Origin: Magnetococcales bacterium
GTDB taxonomy: Bacteria; Pseudomonadota; Magnetococcia; Magnetococcales; DC0425bin3
Assembly (NCBI GenBank): GCA_015229045.1
Contig: JADGCJ010000003.1
Location: forward strand, 1-43,063
Direction of reading: 5' to 3'
Length of the DNA: 43,063 bases
Made by a program: the position numbers and the translations under genes
In this document: positions 31,850 to 39,169 of the stretch, in pieces
How positions within the stretch are numbered: position 1 is the stretch's first letter
How the letters are laid out: each line of letters starts with the position of its first letter
Notes under the pieces: model-generated
Seen by the model: the letters and a program-made list of their open reading frames with translations, nothing else
Told to the model about the DNA's origin: nothing
The model's database searches: none

Positions 31850-31987
31850 ATGTAATTTTATATTTCACATGCTGGAATTTATAATGACATAGGAGTCACG
31901 AATTGGCATCCGTCGATGTCTCCAGCCAGGTAAAAATTCCCGGCAGGCCACGAAACCGTTCTCCGTTGCTTAAGCGGCGAGTCTGCT

Positions 31988-32015
31988 ATCCTCCTTCCTT
32001 GTCGACAAGGAGGAT
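31988..32015 (+). promoter_or_regulatory. Hairpin hiding the ribosome-binding site of an IS5-type transposase
   Basis: ATCCTCCTT (31988-31996) pairs with AAGGAGGAT (32007-32015), and the inner CCTTGTCGACAAGG is itself palindromic. AAGGAGG is the Shine-Dalgarno of the transposase start at 32019. Such sequestration limits transposase translation from outside transcripts. Confidence 0.55.
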
Positions 32016-32018
32016 GCC

Positions 32019-32275
32019 ATGTGCCACGATGTCACGGATGATCTTTGGGAACAAATTGAACCCCTTTTGGAACCGTTCAAAAGGAAGCGTTCCAAGGATA
32101 ACAAACCCGTGCCATTCAGGAATATTTTCAATGGCATTTTGTTCCTTTTGAGAACTGGCTGCCAATGGCGCTTCCCCATATGCTTGACGATTTGCCGGAG
32201 GTGTGTAACATCGGCATCAAGCGAAACGGCAAAGACCACCAAGAAAGGTGGATTGGATACAAAATGCGGCGTTGA
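32019..32275 (+). pseudogene. IS5-group transposase remnant
   Basis: The start reads DVTDDLWEQIEPLLEPFKRK then NIFNGILFLLRTGCQWR, the DUF4096-type N terminus of IS5-family transposases. After about 32166 the frame is lost. A second frame reads VCNIGIKRNGKDHQERWIGY then KMRR and stops at 32275; this resembles an internal block of the DDE transposase domain. The part between the blocks and the whole C terminus are missing. Confidence 0.75.
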
Positions 32276-32337
32276 GCGAAGAGCTGGCGGCGGCAGGTAA
32301 CGGCAACAAGATCTCTTTTTGATGGGTGGAGGGAACC

Positions 32338-32580
32338 TTGCAATCCTTGGTTTTCGTTCTGGTGGGGATCGTTCTTTACCTTCTGGTGGAACGAATTCTC
32401 GACTTGCTGGAGAGGCAACGCGGCGCCCGATTTCAATACCGCACTGTCGTCTTTTTTGTCCTGATCCTGATGTTTTCCCTGATCACCTTTCAACTCATCG
32501 AGCGTTTTGTGCCGGCGCTCTCTTCAGATGACCCGCCAGCGGTCTCTTCGGGTGGCCCTCTGGTCTCTCCAGACAAGTAG
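32338..32580 (+). CDS. Small two-helix membrane protein
   Basis: 80 residues from TTG 32338, which has GGAGGG five bases upstream; GTG 32326 is the alternative. Two hydrophobic segments (LVFVLVGIVLYLLVERIL and VVFFVLILMFSLITFQLI) are separated by a short basic loop (ERQRGARFQYR). The C terminus is short and Pro/Ser-rich. It overlaps the 3' end of napH by 91 bp in convergent orientation. No family is recognised; the location next to napH makes a respiratory role possible, but the strand argues against a shared operon. Confidence 0.5.
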   Translation: MQSLVFVLVGIVLYLLVERILDLLERQRGARFQYRTVVFFVLILMFSLITFQLIERFVPALSSDDPPAVSSGGPLVSPDK

Positions 32581-33578
32581 CAGGGTTCGCTTTTGGGTGC
32601 CTTTCTCCGCCACATCACAGGCAGGGAAAAAGGCAGGGGCCAAGGTGCGGAGAGAGAGAACTGCAAAGAGTTGGTTGGACAGGTATCCACGCATCGCCCG
32701 CAACTCGTGCAGTGACTGTTGAGACGGTTCAGCATGCGCGGCGCCCGCCCGGCTTTGGTGACATCCAGGGCACCGGGGACCGGGCAAACCTTGCGGCATG
32801 CGCCATCGTGGTGGCACCCCTTCAGGGAGTAGCGCACCCTGACCAGGGAAAAGGTGCCAAGCAGACCGTACAGGACTCCCAACGGGCAGAGATAGCGGCA
32901 CCAGGCCCGGCGGGAGTAGACAATTTCAAACACCAGAACCAATCCCACCCAGACCAGGGCCACACCCGGACCGTAGATCATGGCCCGGCTCAGAATGGCC
33001 ATCGTGGAGATGTTTTCAAAAATGGCATAGCCGGTAACGGTCGTCAGGAGCAGGAAAATGCCTGCCATCCAATAGCGTATGGCGGTCGAGAAGGGGTGTT
33101 CCCGCACCCAGCCCTTTTTTCGCAGCCGGACATGCAGCATGTCGCCCCACTCTGCCAAAAGGGTGTAGGGACAGACCCAGGAGCAAAAAGCCCGTCCTCC
33201 GACAAACATGTAAAACGCGCCGATGATCAGGGCACCCAGCAGGATGTCTGCGGGCAGGGAGCGCGTCGCCAGAAAGAGCTGCAAAGCGGCAAAGGGTTCG
33301 CTCAGGGGAAGACCAAAAATCCGGGACGTGGAGAGTGTTCCCCCCAGCACCTGCCAGTCCAGGCTGCAACCCAAGACCAACAGGCCGTTGACCAAAAGCA
33401 TGGTCAACCAACGCCTTTTGCGCCAAGTGTGGCTGACAATATGGGCGCGACGCAACTCGACAGCCGTGCGCATACGCTGACGAAAATTGTTTCGCCGGAC
33501 AGCATGAATGGCCGCAGCCTCGAGAGAAAACAGTTTATTGTCCGTTCTGGCCATACCAAAAAGTACCCCGACGTTCAT
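32490..33578 (-). CDS. napH: NapH-type membrane iron-sulfur quinol dehydrogenase
   Basis: 362 residues. NapH passes electrons from the quinol pool, together with NapG, toward periplasmic reductases such as NapAB. Four to five membrane helices are visible. Cytoplasmic cysteine motifs CSWVCP and CRYLCPLG follow helices, and two [4Fe-4S] motifs are present: CHHDGACRKVCP and CTSCGRCVDTCP. The N terminus is longer than usual (about 65 residues before the first helix). The C-terminal tail is unusually charged, with TRGPPEETAGGSSEESAG, and overlaps the small membrane protein gene. It lies 60 bp after napG in the same direction. No napA or napB is seen in the window. Confidence 0.85.
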   Translation of the reverse strand: MNVGVLFGMARTDNKLFSLEAAAIHAVRRNNFRQRMRTAVELRRAHIVSHTWRKRRWLTMLLVNGLLVLGCSLDWQVLGGTLSTSRIFGLPLSEPFAALQLFLATRSLPADILLGALIIGAFYMFVGGRAFCSWVCPYTLLAEWGDMLHVRLRKKGWVREHPFSTAIRYWMAGIFLLLTTVTGYAIFENISTMAILSRAMIYGPGVALVWVGLVLVFEIVYSRRAWCRYLCPLGVLYGLLGTFSLVRVRYSLKGCHHDGACRKVCPVPGALDVTKAGRAPRMLNRLNSHCTSCGRCVDTCPTNSLQFSLSAPWPLPFSLPVMWRRKAPKSEPCYLSGETRGPPEETAGGSSEESAGTKRSMS

Positions 33579-33638
33579 GGGTGGAAACAGCCTCTCTCCA
33601 CCCTCCGATCATTGAGAGACGCTGCGCGACCTTTTACG

Positions 33639-34403
33639 TTAAATACCCGCCGTTGCTGGTGGTTGCTTGCGGGGTTGAACGCGAATGCTGGACGGTTCCG
33701 TGGGGCAGACCATTTCGCACACCCCACACCCCAGGCAGTTTTTCGACACGGTGGGAAGCAAGGCGGCGCCGTCGAATCCTTGCGCATCCTTCGGGTGTTC
33801 CATCCGAATGGCCTGGGGAAGGGGACACTCCCGCACACACAGGTCACAGGGGATTTCCAGATCATAGGGGTGCTGTGCAAGCGGCCTGACCTCCCAGCCT
33901 GCCGAACGACGCTGCCGCACGACACCGGAGAAGCGAGACCCGCGCGCCAACCCCTTGAAAGGGTGCTGGCGAAACGCCAGACATCGTTCCGGATCGGTCA
34001 GGACGGCAAACCCCATCCGGGAGTGGGACAGGGGGAGTTTCACCACCTGTTTTTCCAGTGCGCCGGTCGGGCATGCCCGCACACAGGTGCGTTGGTCACA
34101 AAACAAGCCACAAGCCTGCTCACGGGCGTCGAGATACGGTGTTCCCATGCTTAAACCGAGGTTGGCGTCACCCAGGCGGATGGCGTGTACGGGACAGGCC
34201 CTGAGACACAACCCGCACTTGATGCAACTACCCAGAAAAAGCCTCTCCGGCCTGGCTCCCGGAGGACGCAAGAGCGGCGCAGCCCGTGTCACGACAGGCC
34301 AGACAACCATGGCCCCCGCTCCCAGCAAACCGGAGAGACCCAAGAGGCCCAGCCGCAAAAAAGAGCGCCGGACAGGAGCTTGTGGTGGCATGATATTGAC
34401 CAT
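33639..34403 (-). CDS. napG: NapG-type periplasmic ferredoxin
   Basis: 254 residues from ATG 34403. A twin-arginine-like signal RRSFLRLGLLGLSGLLGAG means export as a folded protein. Four [4Fe-4S] motifs follow: CIKCGLCLRACP, CGLFCDQRTCVRACP, CDLCVRECP and CLGCGVCEMVCP. It works with NapH in quinol oxidation for periplasmic nitrate reduction or a related reductase. The frame extends to 34856, but that extension covers the regulatory region and has no similarity. Expression probably depends on the FNR/DNR-type box at 34509-34522. Confidence 0.87.
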   Translation of the reverse strand: MVNIMPPQAPVRRSFLRLGLLGLSGLLGAGAMVVWPVVTRAAPLLRPPGARPERLFLGSCIKCGLCLRACPVHAIRLGDANLGLSMGTPYLDAREQACGLFCDQRTCVRACPTGALEKQVVKLPLSHSRMGFAVLTDPERCLAFRQHPFKGLARGSRFSGVVRQRRSAGWEVRPLAQHPYDLEIPCDLCVRECPLPQAIRMEHPKDAQGFDGAALLPTVSKNCLGCGVCEMVCPTEPSSIRVQPRKQPPATAGI

Positions 34404-34480
34404 GATGAAAGCCGCACAGCGATCTTTGTGACCAGAAACCGGAGAGGGATGCCCCTCCATCCTGCAATGTCGGATCGGTA

Positions 34481-34522
34481 AGGATACTTGCGCTGGCAAG
34501 AAGAAGACTTGACCCAGGTCAA
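34481..34522 (-). promoter_or_regulatory. FNR/DNR-type class II promoter for napGH
   Basis: The palindrome TTGACCCAGGTCAA (34509-34522; TTGAC-N4-GTCAA, the DNR/NNR flavour) is centred at 34515.5. On the minus strand a -10-like TATCCT lies at 34486-34481, exactly where a class II site centred at -41.5 would put it (start near 34474). Confidence 0.7.
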
Positions 34523-34593
34523 TCAACAACCCAAATTTTTTTGTCAACGAGGTGTGTGACCCGCCACCGTCGAGTGTAAAAAACACAAATAAT

Positions 34594-34607
34594 TTGATCT
34601 GGATCAA
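34594..34607. promoter_or_regulatory. FNR box, central
   Basis: TTGATCTGGATCAA is a perfect TTGAT-N4-ATCAA site with flanking AA/TT extending the symmetry. It lies between the two class II sites and could tune either promoter or bind a second regulator. Confidence 0.7.
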
Positions 34608-34734
34608 ATTTATCTTCCAGGAATCCTTCCGTTGAGCGCAGGACTTTGTCCAGAATACCCGTCGGCCCAAAAAGTGCCTGACGAACGGGAAACAGGGTCG
34701 GCTTTTGTTCCGGACGACAAAAAAAATGTACGGC

Positions 34735-34777
34735 TTGATCCATATCAAATACACGGCTGGATTTTTTCCCCTAGGAT
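34735..34777 (+). promoter_or_regulatory. FNR-type class II promoter for the heme-copper oxidoreductase operon
   Basis: TTGATCCATATCAA (34735-34748) matches TTGAT-N4-ATCAA and is centred at 34741.5. TAGGAT at 34772-34777 sits at the -10 position of a start near 34783, the class II spacing. The first gene begins at 34879. Confidence 0.7.
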
Positions 34778-34878
34778 GCGGTTTCGTCGCGGGAGAGCCT
34801 CCGGTTTGTAGTCGCGGGAGATGGTGCAGATTCGACAGGATCCGTTCATTGTTCAATTAATCTTAATAGGAGAGAAAA

Positions 34879-35046
34879 ATGGCGCAGCATGACATGCCTG
34901 CCGATGCGGAGGGGGAAGAGGTTCCCTTCATGCAGAGGCTGTTGGACAGCCCGTTCCAACTTTTGACATTGGGCCTCGTCGTTCCCGGTGTGCTTTACAT
35001 GGTCTGGGGCCTCATTGAGACTGTCACCATTCCTTTGGCTCCGTAG
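34879..35046 (+). CDS. Heme-copper oxidoreductase small subunit (IIa-like)
   Basis: 55 residues, one membrane helix (QLLTLGLVVPGVLYMVWGLIE). ATG 34879 is preceded by TAGGAGAG. Small one-helix proteins of this type (subunit IIa) precede subunit II in B-family (ba3-type) oxidase operons, where they supply the helix that the short subunit II lacks; here subunit II begins 19 bp downstream. It is the first gene of the operon behind the FNR-type promoter. The identity rests on size, topology and position, as such proteins carry little sequence signal. Confidence 0.65.
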   Translation: MAQHDMPADAEGEEVPFMQRLLDSPFQLLTLGLVVPGVLYMVWGLIETVTIPLAP

Positions 35047-35065
35047 CGCGAACGGGAGAAAATCA

Positions 35066-35605
35066 ATGTCAATCACCCCTCCCTCACAGAAGATCTGGTG
35101 GAATCAACCCATCGACAAGATCGAGGCCGCGTGGATCGGTCTGGCCCTGCTCTGGTGCCTGGTGTTGTTCCTGTGGATGCCCTATTGGCATCTGTATGGA
35201 AAACAAAACCTCTCCACGGAGTCGTACAAGACCACTCCGGAAGCCTTCGAAAAAAAGACCAACGAGATGATTGCCAAGCATACAGTGCGCAAGGAGGCCG
35301 ATGGCCAGATGCCGGTCGTCGCTCCCCCACCGGGCAGCAATGTCTACCTGGCGGCCAGCAAATGGGCCTGGTCACCAATCCTGGAGCTGCGCAAAGGCCA
35401 AAGCTACCGCCTGCATATCTCGTCTCTGGACTGGCAGCATGGGTTTTCTCTCCAGCCGGTCAACATGAACCTGCAAATCCTGCCCGGTTATGAGACCGTC
35501 GTTACCCTGACCCCTACACAAACAGGGGAATTTGGCGTCATTTGCAACGAGTTTTGCGGAATCGGCCACCATGCCATGCTTGGCAAAATCTACGTAAAAG
35601 ATTGA
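35066..35605 (+). CDS. Heme-copper oxidoreductase subunit II (CuA)
   Basis: 179 residues from ATG 35066 (GGGAGAAAA upstream); the frame is open from 34988. There is one N-terminal helix (IGLALLWCLVLFLWMPYW) and then a periplasmic cupredoxin domain. All CuA ligands are seen: His125 in LDWQHGFSLQP, Cys160 and Cys164 with Glu162 in VICNEFCGIGHH, His168 and Met171. It accepts electrons from a periplasmic donor and passes them to subunit I. The short one-helix form is typical of B-family enzymes. It sits between the IIa-like and subunit I genes. Confidence 0.88.
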   Translation: MSITPPSQKIWWNQPIDKIEAAWIGLALLWCLVLFLWMPYWHLYGKQNLSTESYKTTPEAFEKKTNEMIAKHTVRKEADGQMPVVAPPPGSNVYLAASKWAWSPILELRKGQSYRLHISSLDWQHGFSLQPVNMNLQILPGYETVVTLTPTQTGEFGVICNEFCGIGHHAMLGKIYVKD

Positions 35606-35631
35606 GAACGGGATAAAGAGGAGGATACAGC

Positions 35632-37362
35632 ATGGCAGGCAACTCTTTCAGACAGTGTCCGACATCCGGACTGTATTTTCATCGAAGTGCAGAGTCACTT
35701 ATGAAGGCCCACGCCGTCATGGCCGTGGTTTTTTTCCTGATTGGCGGGCTTTTCGGGCTGCTGGTCATGTTGACCCGTATGCCCAGCGTCCATCTTCTCT
35801 CCGCCGAGGCCTTCTACATGGCCCTCAGTATTCATGGCACGGACATTCTGATCTTTTGGGTCATCTTTTTTGAAGTTGCGGTCCTCTATTTTGCTTCCAG
35901 CACTCTGCTGCGGGTACGACCAGCCATGCCCCAGTTGGGATGGGTCGGCTTCACTCTCATGCTCCTTGGTTCCTGCACGACGACGCTCTCTTTCTTCCGG
36001 GGTGGCTCCTCCGTCATGTTCACGAGTTACGTCCCCATGATGGCGGAACCCTTTTTCTACCTCGGATTGATCCTCTTTGCTGTCGGTGCCCTGATCGGTT
36101 GCTTCCTGTTCCTGGGTACGCTGGTGATTGCCAAGCGGGAAAAGACCTATGAGGGGTCCATCCCCCTGGTCACGTTTGGGGCGTTGACCGCCTGCATCAT
36201 CGCCATCCTGACGATTGTCATGGGTGCCATCATCCTGATTCCCACCCTCCTCTGGTCGATGGGATTCATCGCCAACATTGACCCGCTGGTCTATCGGACC
36301 ATCTGGTGGGGTCTTGGGCACTCTTCCCAGCAGATCAACGTCTCGGCGCAGGTCTCCATATGGTACGCCATCGCGGCCATCGTCTTCGGCGCCAAGCCCA
36401 TGTCGGAAAAGGTCAGCCGTGGAGCCTTCCTGCTCTACATTCTGTTCCTGCAACTGGCCTCGGCGCACCATCTGCTCGTCGATCCGGGACTCAGCACCAG
36501 TTGGAAGGTGTTCAACACCAGCTATGCCATGTATCTCGCAGTGCTGGCCAGCATGGTGCATGGTCTGACCGTCCCCGGCTCCATCGAAGTGGCCCAACGC
36601 AAAAAAGGCTTCACCAACGGCCTCTTTGAATGGCTGCGCAAGGCCCCCTGGGACAACCCGGTGTTTTCGGGCATGTTTCTCGCCATGATCATCTTTGGCT
36701 TCATCGGTGGCATCACCGGCGTCGTCATGGGTACCGAACAGATCAACCTGATCATCCACAACACCATCTTCGTTCCGGGGCACTTCCACGCCACGGTGGC
36801 CGTCGGCACTACGTTGACTTTCATGGCCATTACCTACTTCCTGATCCCGGTTCTCTTCCGGCGGGAGTTGATCCTGCCCCAGCTGGCAAAATGGCAACCC
36901 TATCTCTTTGCTGTCGGCATGGTCATGCTCATCCTCTTCATGTTGGGTGCCGGCACCCTGGGTGTGCCGCGTCGTCACTGGGATGTCAGCTTCTCGGATG
37001 CCATCCTGAAGTTCAAGTTTGCCGGTACCGCCATCACCATGCTGGCCATGGCCGGTGTGGGGGGTATCCTGGCCGCTGTGGGCGGGGCCGCCTATTGCCT
37101 GATTGCCGTCGGTTCGCTGGTCTTCGGCAAGCGTCTGGATGACAACGCATCGTTGTTCTCCAGCTTTGGTTTCCCCATGGCTGCTCCGGCTTACAAGGTG
37201 GATCGACCCGATCTCCTGGCCATGTCGCCCATCGAGAGTCACGGCAGCGATGCCCACGCCGCCCCGGGTACTTTTGCCCTGGCTCTGGTCTTTCTGGCCA
37301 CCTTTGTGGTCTATTTCTTCATCAACGCGAAGTATCTCTCCTCTCTCTGGCACATGAGCTAG
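35632..37362 (+). CDS. B-family heme-copper oxidoreductase catalytic subunit I; active-site Tyr replaced by Gln (possible NO reductase)
   Basis: 576 residues, about 12-14 helices. Ligands seen: His68 (SIHGTD) and His386 for the low-spin heme; His384 (VPGHFHA) for the high-spin heme; His230, His279 and His280 for CuB. AHHLLVDPG at helix VII resembles the ba3-type HHxFxDPG, supporting the B family. In oxygen-reducing A and B enzymes the CuB histidine is followed four residues later by the cross-linked tyrosine (GHPxVY). Here the sequence is GHSSQQIN, so position 234 is Gln. Loss of this tyrosine is known from heme-copper enzymes that reduce NO rather than O2, including B-family-derived NO reductases. 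FNR/DNR-type control and napGH alongside fit anaerobic nitrogen-oxide metabolism. Calling it cytochrome c oxidase would follow overall similarity only. Confidence 0.8.
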   Translation: MAGNSFRQCPTSGLYFHRSAESLMKAHAVMAVVFFLIGGLFGLLVMLTRMPSVHLLSAEAFYMALSIHGTDILIFWVIFFEVAVLYFASSTLLRVRPAMPQLGWVGFTLMLLGSCTTTLSFFRGGSSVMFTSYVPMMAEPFFYLGLILFAVGALIGCFLFLGTLVIAKREKTYEGSIPLVTFGALTACIIAILTIVMGAIILIPTLLWSMGFIANIDPLVYRTIWWGLGHSSQQINVSAQVSIWYAIAAIVFGAKPMSEKVSRGAFLLYILFLQLASAHHLLVDPGLSTSWKVFNTSYAMYLAVLASMVHGLTVPGSIEVAQRKKGFTNGLFEWLRKAPWDNPVFSGMFLAMIIFGFIGGITGVVMGTEQINLIIHNTIFVPGHFHATVAVGTTLTFMAITYFLIPVLFRRELILPQLAKWQPYLFAVGMVMLILFMLGAGTLGVPRRHWDVSFSDAILKFKFAGTAITMLAMAGVGGILAAVGGAAYCLIAVGSLVFGKRLDDNASLFSSFGFPMAAPAYKVDRPDLLAMSPIESHGSDAHAAPGTFALALVFLATFVVYFFINAKYLSSLWHMS

Positions 37363-37413
37363 ACAGACAGCGGGGATGGGCTGTCTGCCCATCCCCGATT
37401 TTCCAAAACGACC

Positions 37414-38301
37414 TTGCCGAGGATGACGTTGACCATGGTCGCCACGATGAAACATGTATTGACGTTGTTCAAATTGCGCATTGGCGTGGCCATCGTTTTG
37501 ACTGCCCTGACAGGTTTGGCTGTCACTCCCGGCCACTCTCCGACAAACGTTCAGATACTGATTTTGACCTTGGCCGTATTGCTCTCCGCCTCTGCGGCGG
37601 GGGGGTTTAATCATTATTTCGATTGGGATCTCGACGCACGTATGCTCCGAACCCAAAACCGCCCCTTTGTCGTCGGCAGTTTGCCCCACTCTCCGTGGTG
37701 GTTGCCCCTGTTTGCCAGCATGATGTTTCTCCCCTGTGTGGCTGTCATGCTTGCCGTCAATGTCACCTCGGGTCTGTTTGTTTTTCTGGGGGCATTCTTT
37801 TACGGTGGGGTCTATACCTTTTGGCTGAAACGCCGTACCTGGCTGAACATCGTCATAGGTGGTCTGGCCGGCAGCTTTTCAATTCTGGCCGGCTCGGCGG
37901 CGATCGATCCCGACCTTGGTCCGGTTCCCTTGTGGTTGGCCATGGTGTTGTTTCTCTGGACGCCTCCCCATTTTTGGAGCCTGGCCATCACCCTGCGTGA
38001 CGACTATCAGTCGGCGCGTATACCCATGCTCCCCGTGGTGGTGGGCGATGTCGTTACGTCTCGCGTCATCCTTGGCCACACAGTCCTTTTGGTGGCGGCC
38101 TCGATCATGCCTTTTTTCCATGGCCTGGGCTGGATTTATTTGCTTGGTGTCGTGTTGGGTGGTGGTTTGTTTCTGTACCGAAGCATTCTCCTGGTCCGCA
38201 ACCCCGTTCCCCTGGCTGCCAGGGCCAACTTTTTTGCTTCCATTCAGCAATTGGCGCTTTTTTTGGGAGGCGCCTGCCTGGATCCCTTGTTGCGGAGTTG
38301 A
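37414..38301 (+). CDS. ctaB: Protoheme IX farnesyltransferase (heme O synthase)
   Basis: Up to 295 residues from TTG 37414; ATG 37423, 37435 or 37447 (MKHVLTLFKLR) are also possible. Transfers a farnesyl group to heme B, giving heme O. It is an integral membrane UbiA-superfamily protein with about eight or nine helices. The Asp-rich prenyl-diphosphate site is seen in GGFNHYFDWDLDARMLRTQN, followed by RP; the second conserved loop is FLWTPPHFWSLAI then LRDDYQSARIPMLP. It lies 51 bp after subunit I in the operon, so the enzyme probably carries an O- or A-type heme. Confidence 0.9.
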   Translation: MPRMTLTMVATMKHVLTLFKLRIGVAIVLTALTGLAVTPGHSPTNVQILILTLAVLLSASAAGGFNHYFDWDLDARMLRTQNRPFVVGSLPHSPWWLPLFASMMFLPCVAVMLAVNVTSGLFVFLGAFFYGGVYTFWLKRRTWLNIVIGGLAGSFSILAGSAAIDPDLGPVPLWLAMVLFLWTPPHFWSLAITLRDDYQSARIPMLPVVVGDVVTSRVILGHTVLLVAASIMPFFHGLGWIYLLGVVLGGGLFLYRSILLVRNPVPLAARANFFASIQQLALFLGGACLDPLLRS

Positions 38302-38302
38302 G

Positions 38303-39124
38303 ATGCCTGTTTTTGCTGGTCGTGCGTGGTGTATTGGCCTGTTTGTTTTCGTTGTTTGCCTATCCGAGGGGTGGACCGATGAAAGGACGCTGCCTGACAA
38401 CGATGTGGCCATCCGTATCAGTCAGGCGGTACTGGGCAACAAACTCGATCCCCTGCCCTTTCTTGATCAAGAGGGGCGTCGTGTCACTTTGGGGGATTTT
38501 CTCGGCAAGCCCCTGGTGATCAGCCTGATTTTCACCAGTTGCTCGACATCCTGTCTGGTCACCACGCGATTTCTGTCCGAGGTGGTTGAAAAGGCCCGCT
38601 CTGCCCTGGGTGAAACCAGCTTCAACGTTGTCACCATCGGCTTCGATCCGGCGTTCGATACGCCCTCCACCATGGCGGCCTTTGCCAGGCGGCAAGGGAT
38701 CACATCCGGCTCGTGGAAATTTCTCAGCTCCGATGCTCCAACCCTGGAGAGCCTGACCCGACAGCTTGGCTTCACTTACATGCGTTCGACGCGCGGGTTT
38801 GACCACATGACCCAGGCCACCATTGTCGATGCCCAGGGAAAGATCTATCGGCAGGTCTATGGGGATGTTTTTGAAGTTCCCCTCCTCGTGGCGCCACTCA
38901 AGGAGTTGATCCTCGGGCGGCCAGCGCCACAGGAGAGCTTGCTGGCCGGACTGACGCGGCAGGTGCGGCTCTTTTGCACGGTTTATGATCCCAAGCGGGA
39001 TGTCTATCGGTTTGATCCCTCGCTGTTTGTGGGTATGCTGATTGGGGGTTCCATCATCCTGGGAGGGTTTTTTCTTTTAATACGTGAACTTCGCCGCAGT
39101 CGTGGCCTGCGCAATAAATTGTAG
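38303..39124 (+). CDS. SCO1/SenC-family copper chaperone
   Basis: 273 residues from ATG 38303, one base after the ctaB stop. An N-terminal export signal (CIGLFVFVVCLSEGW), then a thioredoxin-like domain with the copper-binding CSTSC (Cys80 and Cys84) in IFTSCSTSCLVTTRFLSE and His168 in RGFDHMTQATIVD. A second hydrophobic segment near the C terminus (VGMLIGGSIILGGFFLLI) anchors that end, which is unusual for Sco but occurs in operon-linked forms. It delivers copper to the CuA site of subunit II. Same operon as ctaB. Confidence 0.87.
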   Translation: MPVFAGRAWCIGLFVFVVCLSEGWTDERTLPDNDVAIRISQAVLGNKLDPLPFLDQEGRRVTLGDFLGKPLVISLIFTSCSTSCLVTTRFLSEVVEKARSALGETSFNVVTIGFDPAFDTPSTMAAFARRQGITSGSWKFLSSDAPTLESLTRQLGFTYMRSTRGFDHMTQATIVDAQGKIYRQVYGDVFEVPLLVAPLKELILGRPAPQESLLAGLTRQVRLFCTVYDPKRDVYRFDPSLFVGMLIGGSIILGGFFLLIRELRRSRGLRNKL

Positions 39125-39130
39125 ATCTGC

Positions 39131-39157
39131 TTTGGGGCATCGCCCCGATCCCCGCAC
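39131..39157 (+). repeat. Short piece of the GC-rich palindromic repeat
   Basis: TTTGGGGCATCGCCCCGATC resembles the GGGGCTTCGCCCC arm of copies A and B, here only one stem. It lies between the sco gene and the cytochrome b fusion gene and may modulate read-through within the operon. Confidence 0.5.
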
Positions 39158-39169
39158 TAAAGAACGGGC

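Noticed and set aside
31544..31855. A short hydrophobic open frame (HVKLLIVFHILWLLIVLWIN) running into the 192-bp MITE
   Set aside because: It has no ribosome-binding site, its second half is mobile-element sequence, and hydrophobic frames are common by chance in AT-rich DNA.
35695..37689. A 664-codon open frame on the minus strand opposite subunit I
   Set aside because: It is an antisense shadow of the heme-copper subunit I gene; the translation is low-complexity Gln/Asp/Gly/His-rich with no domain, and the plus-strand gene is unambiguous.
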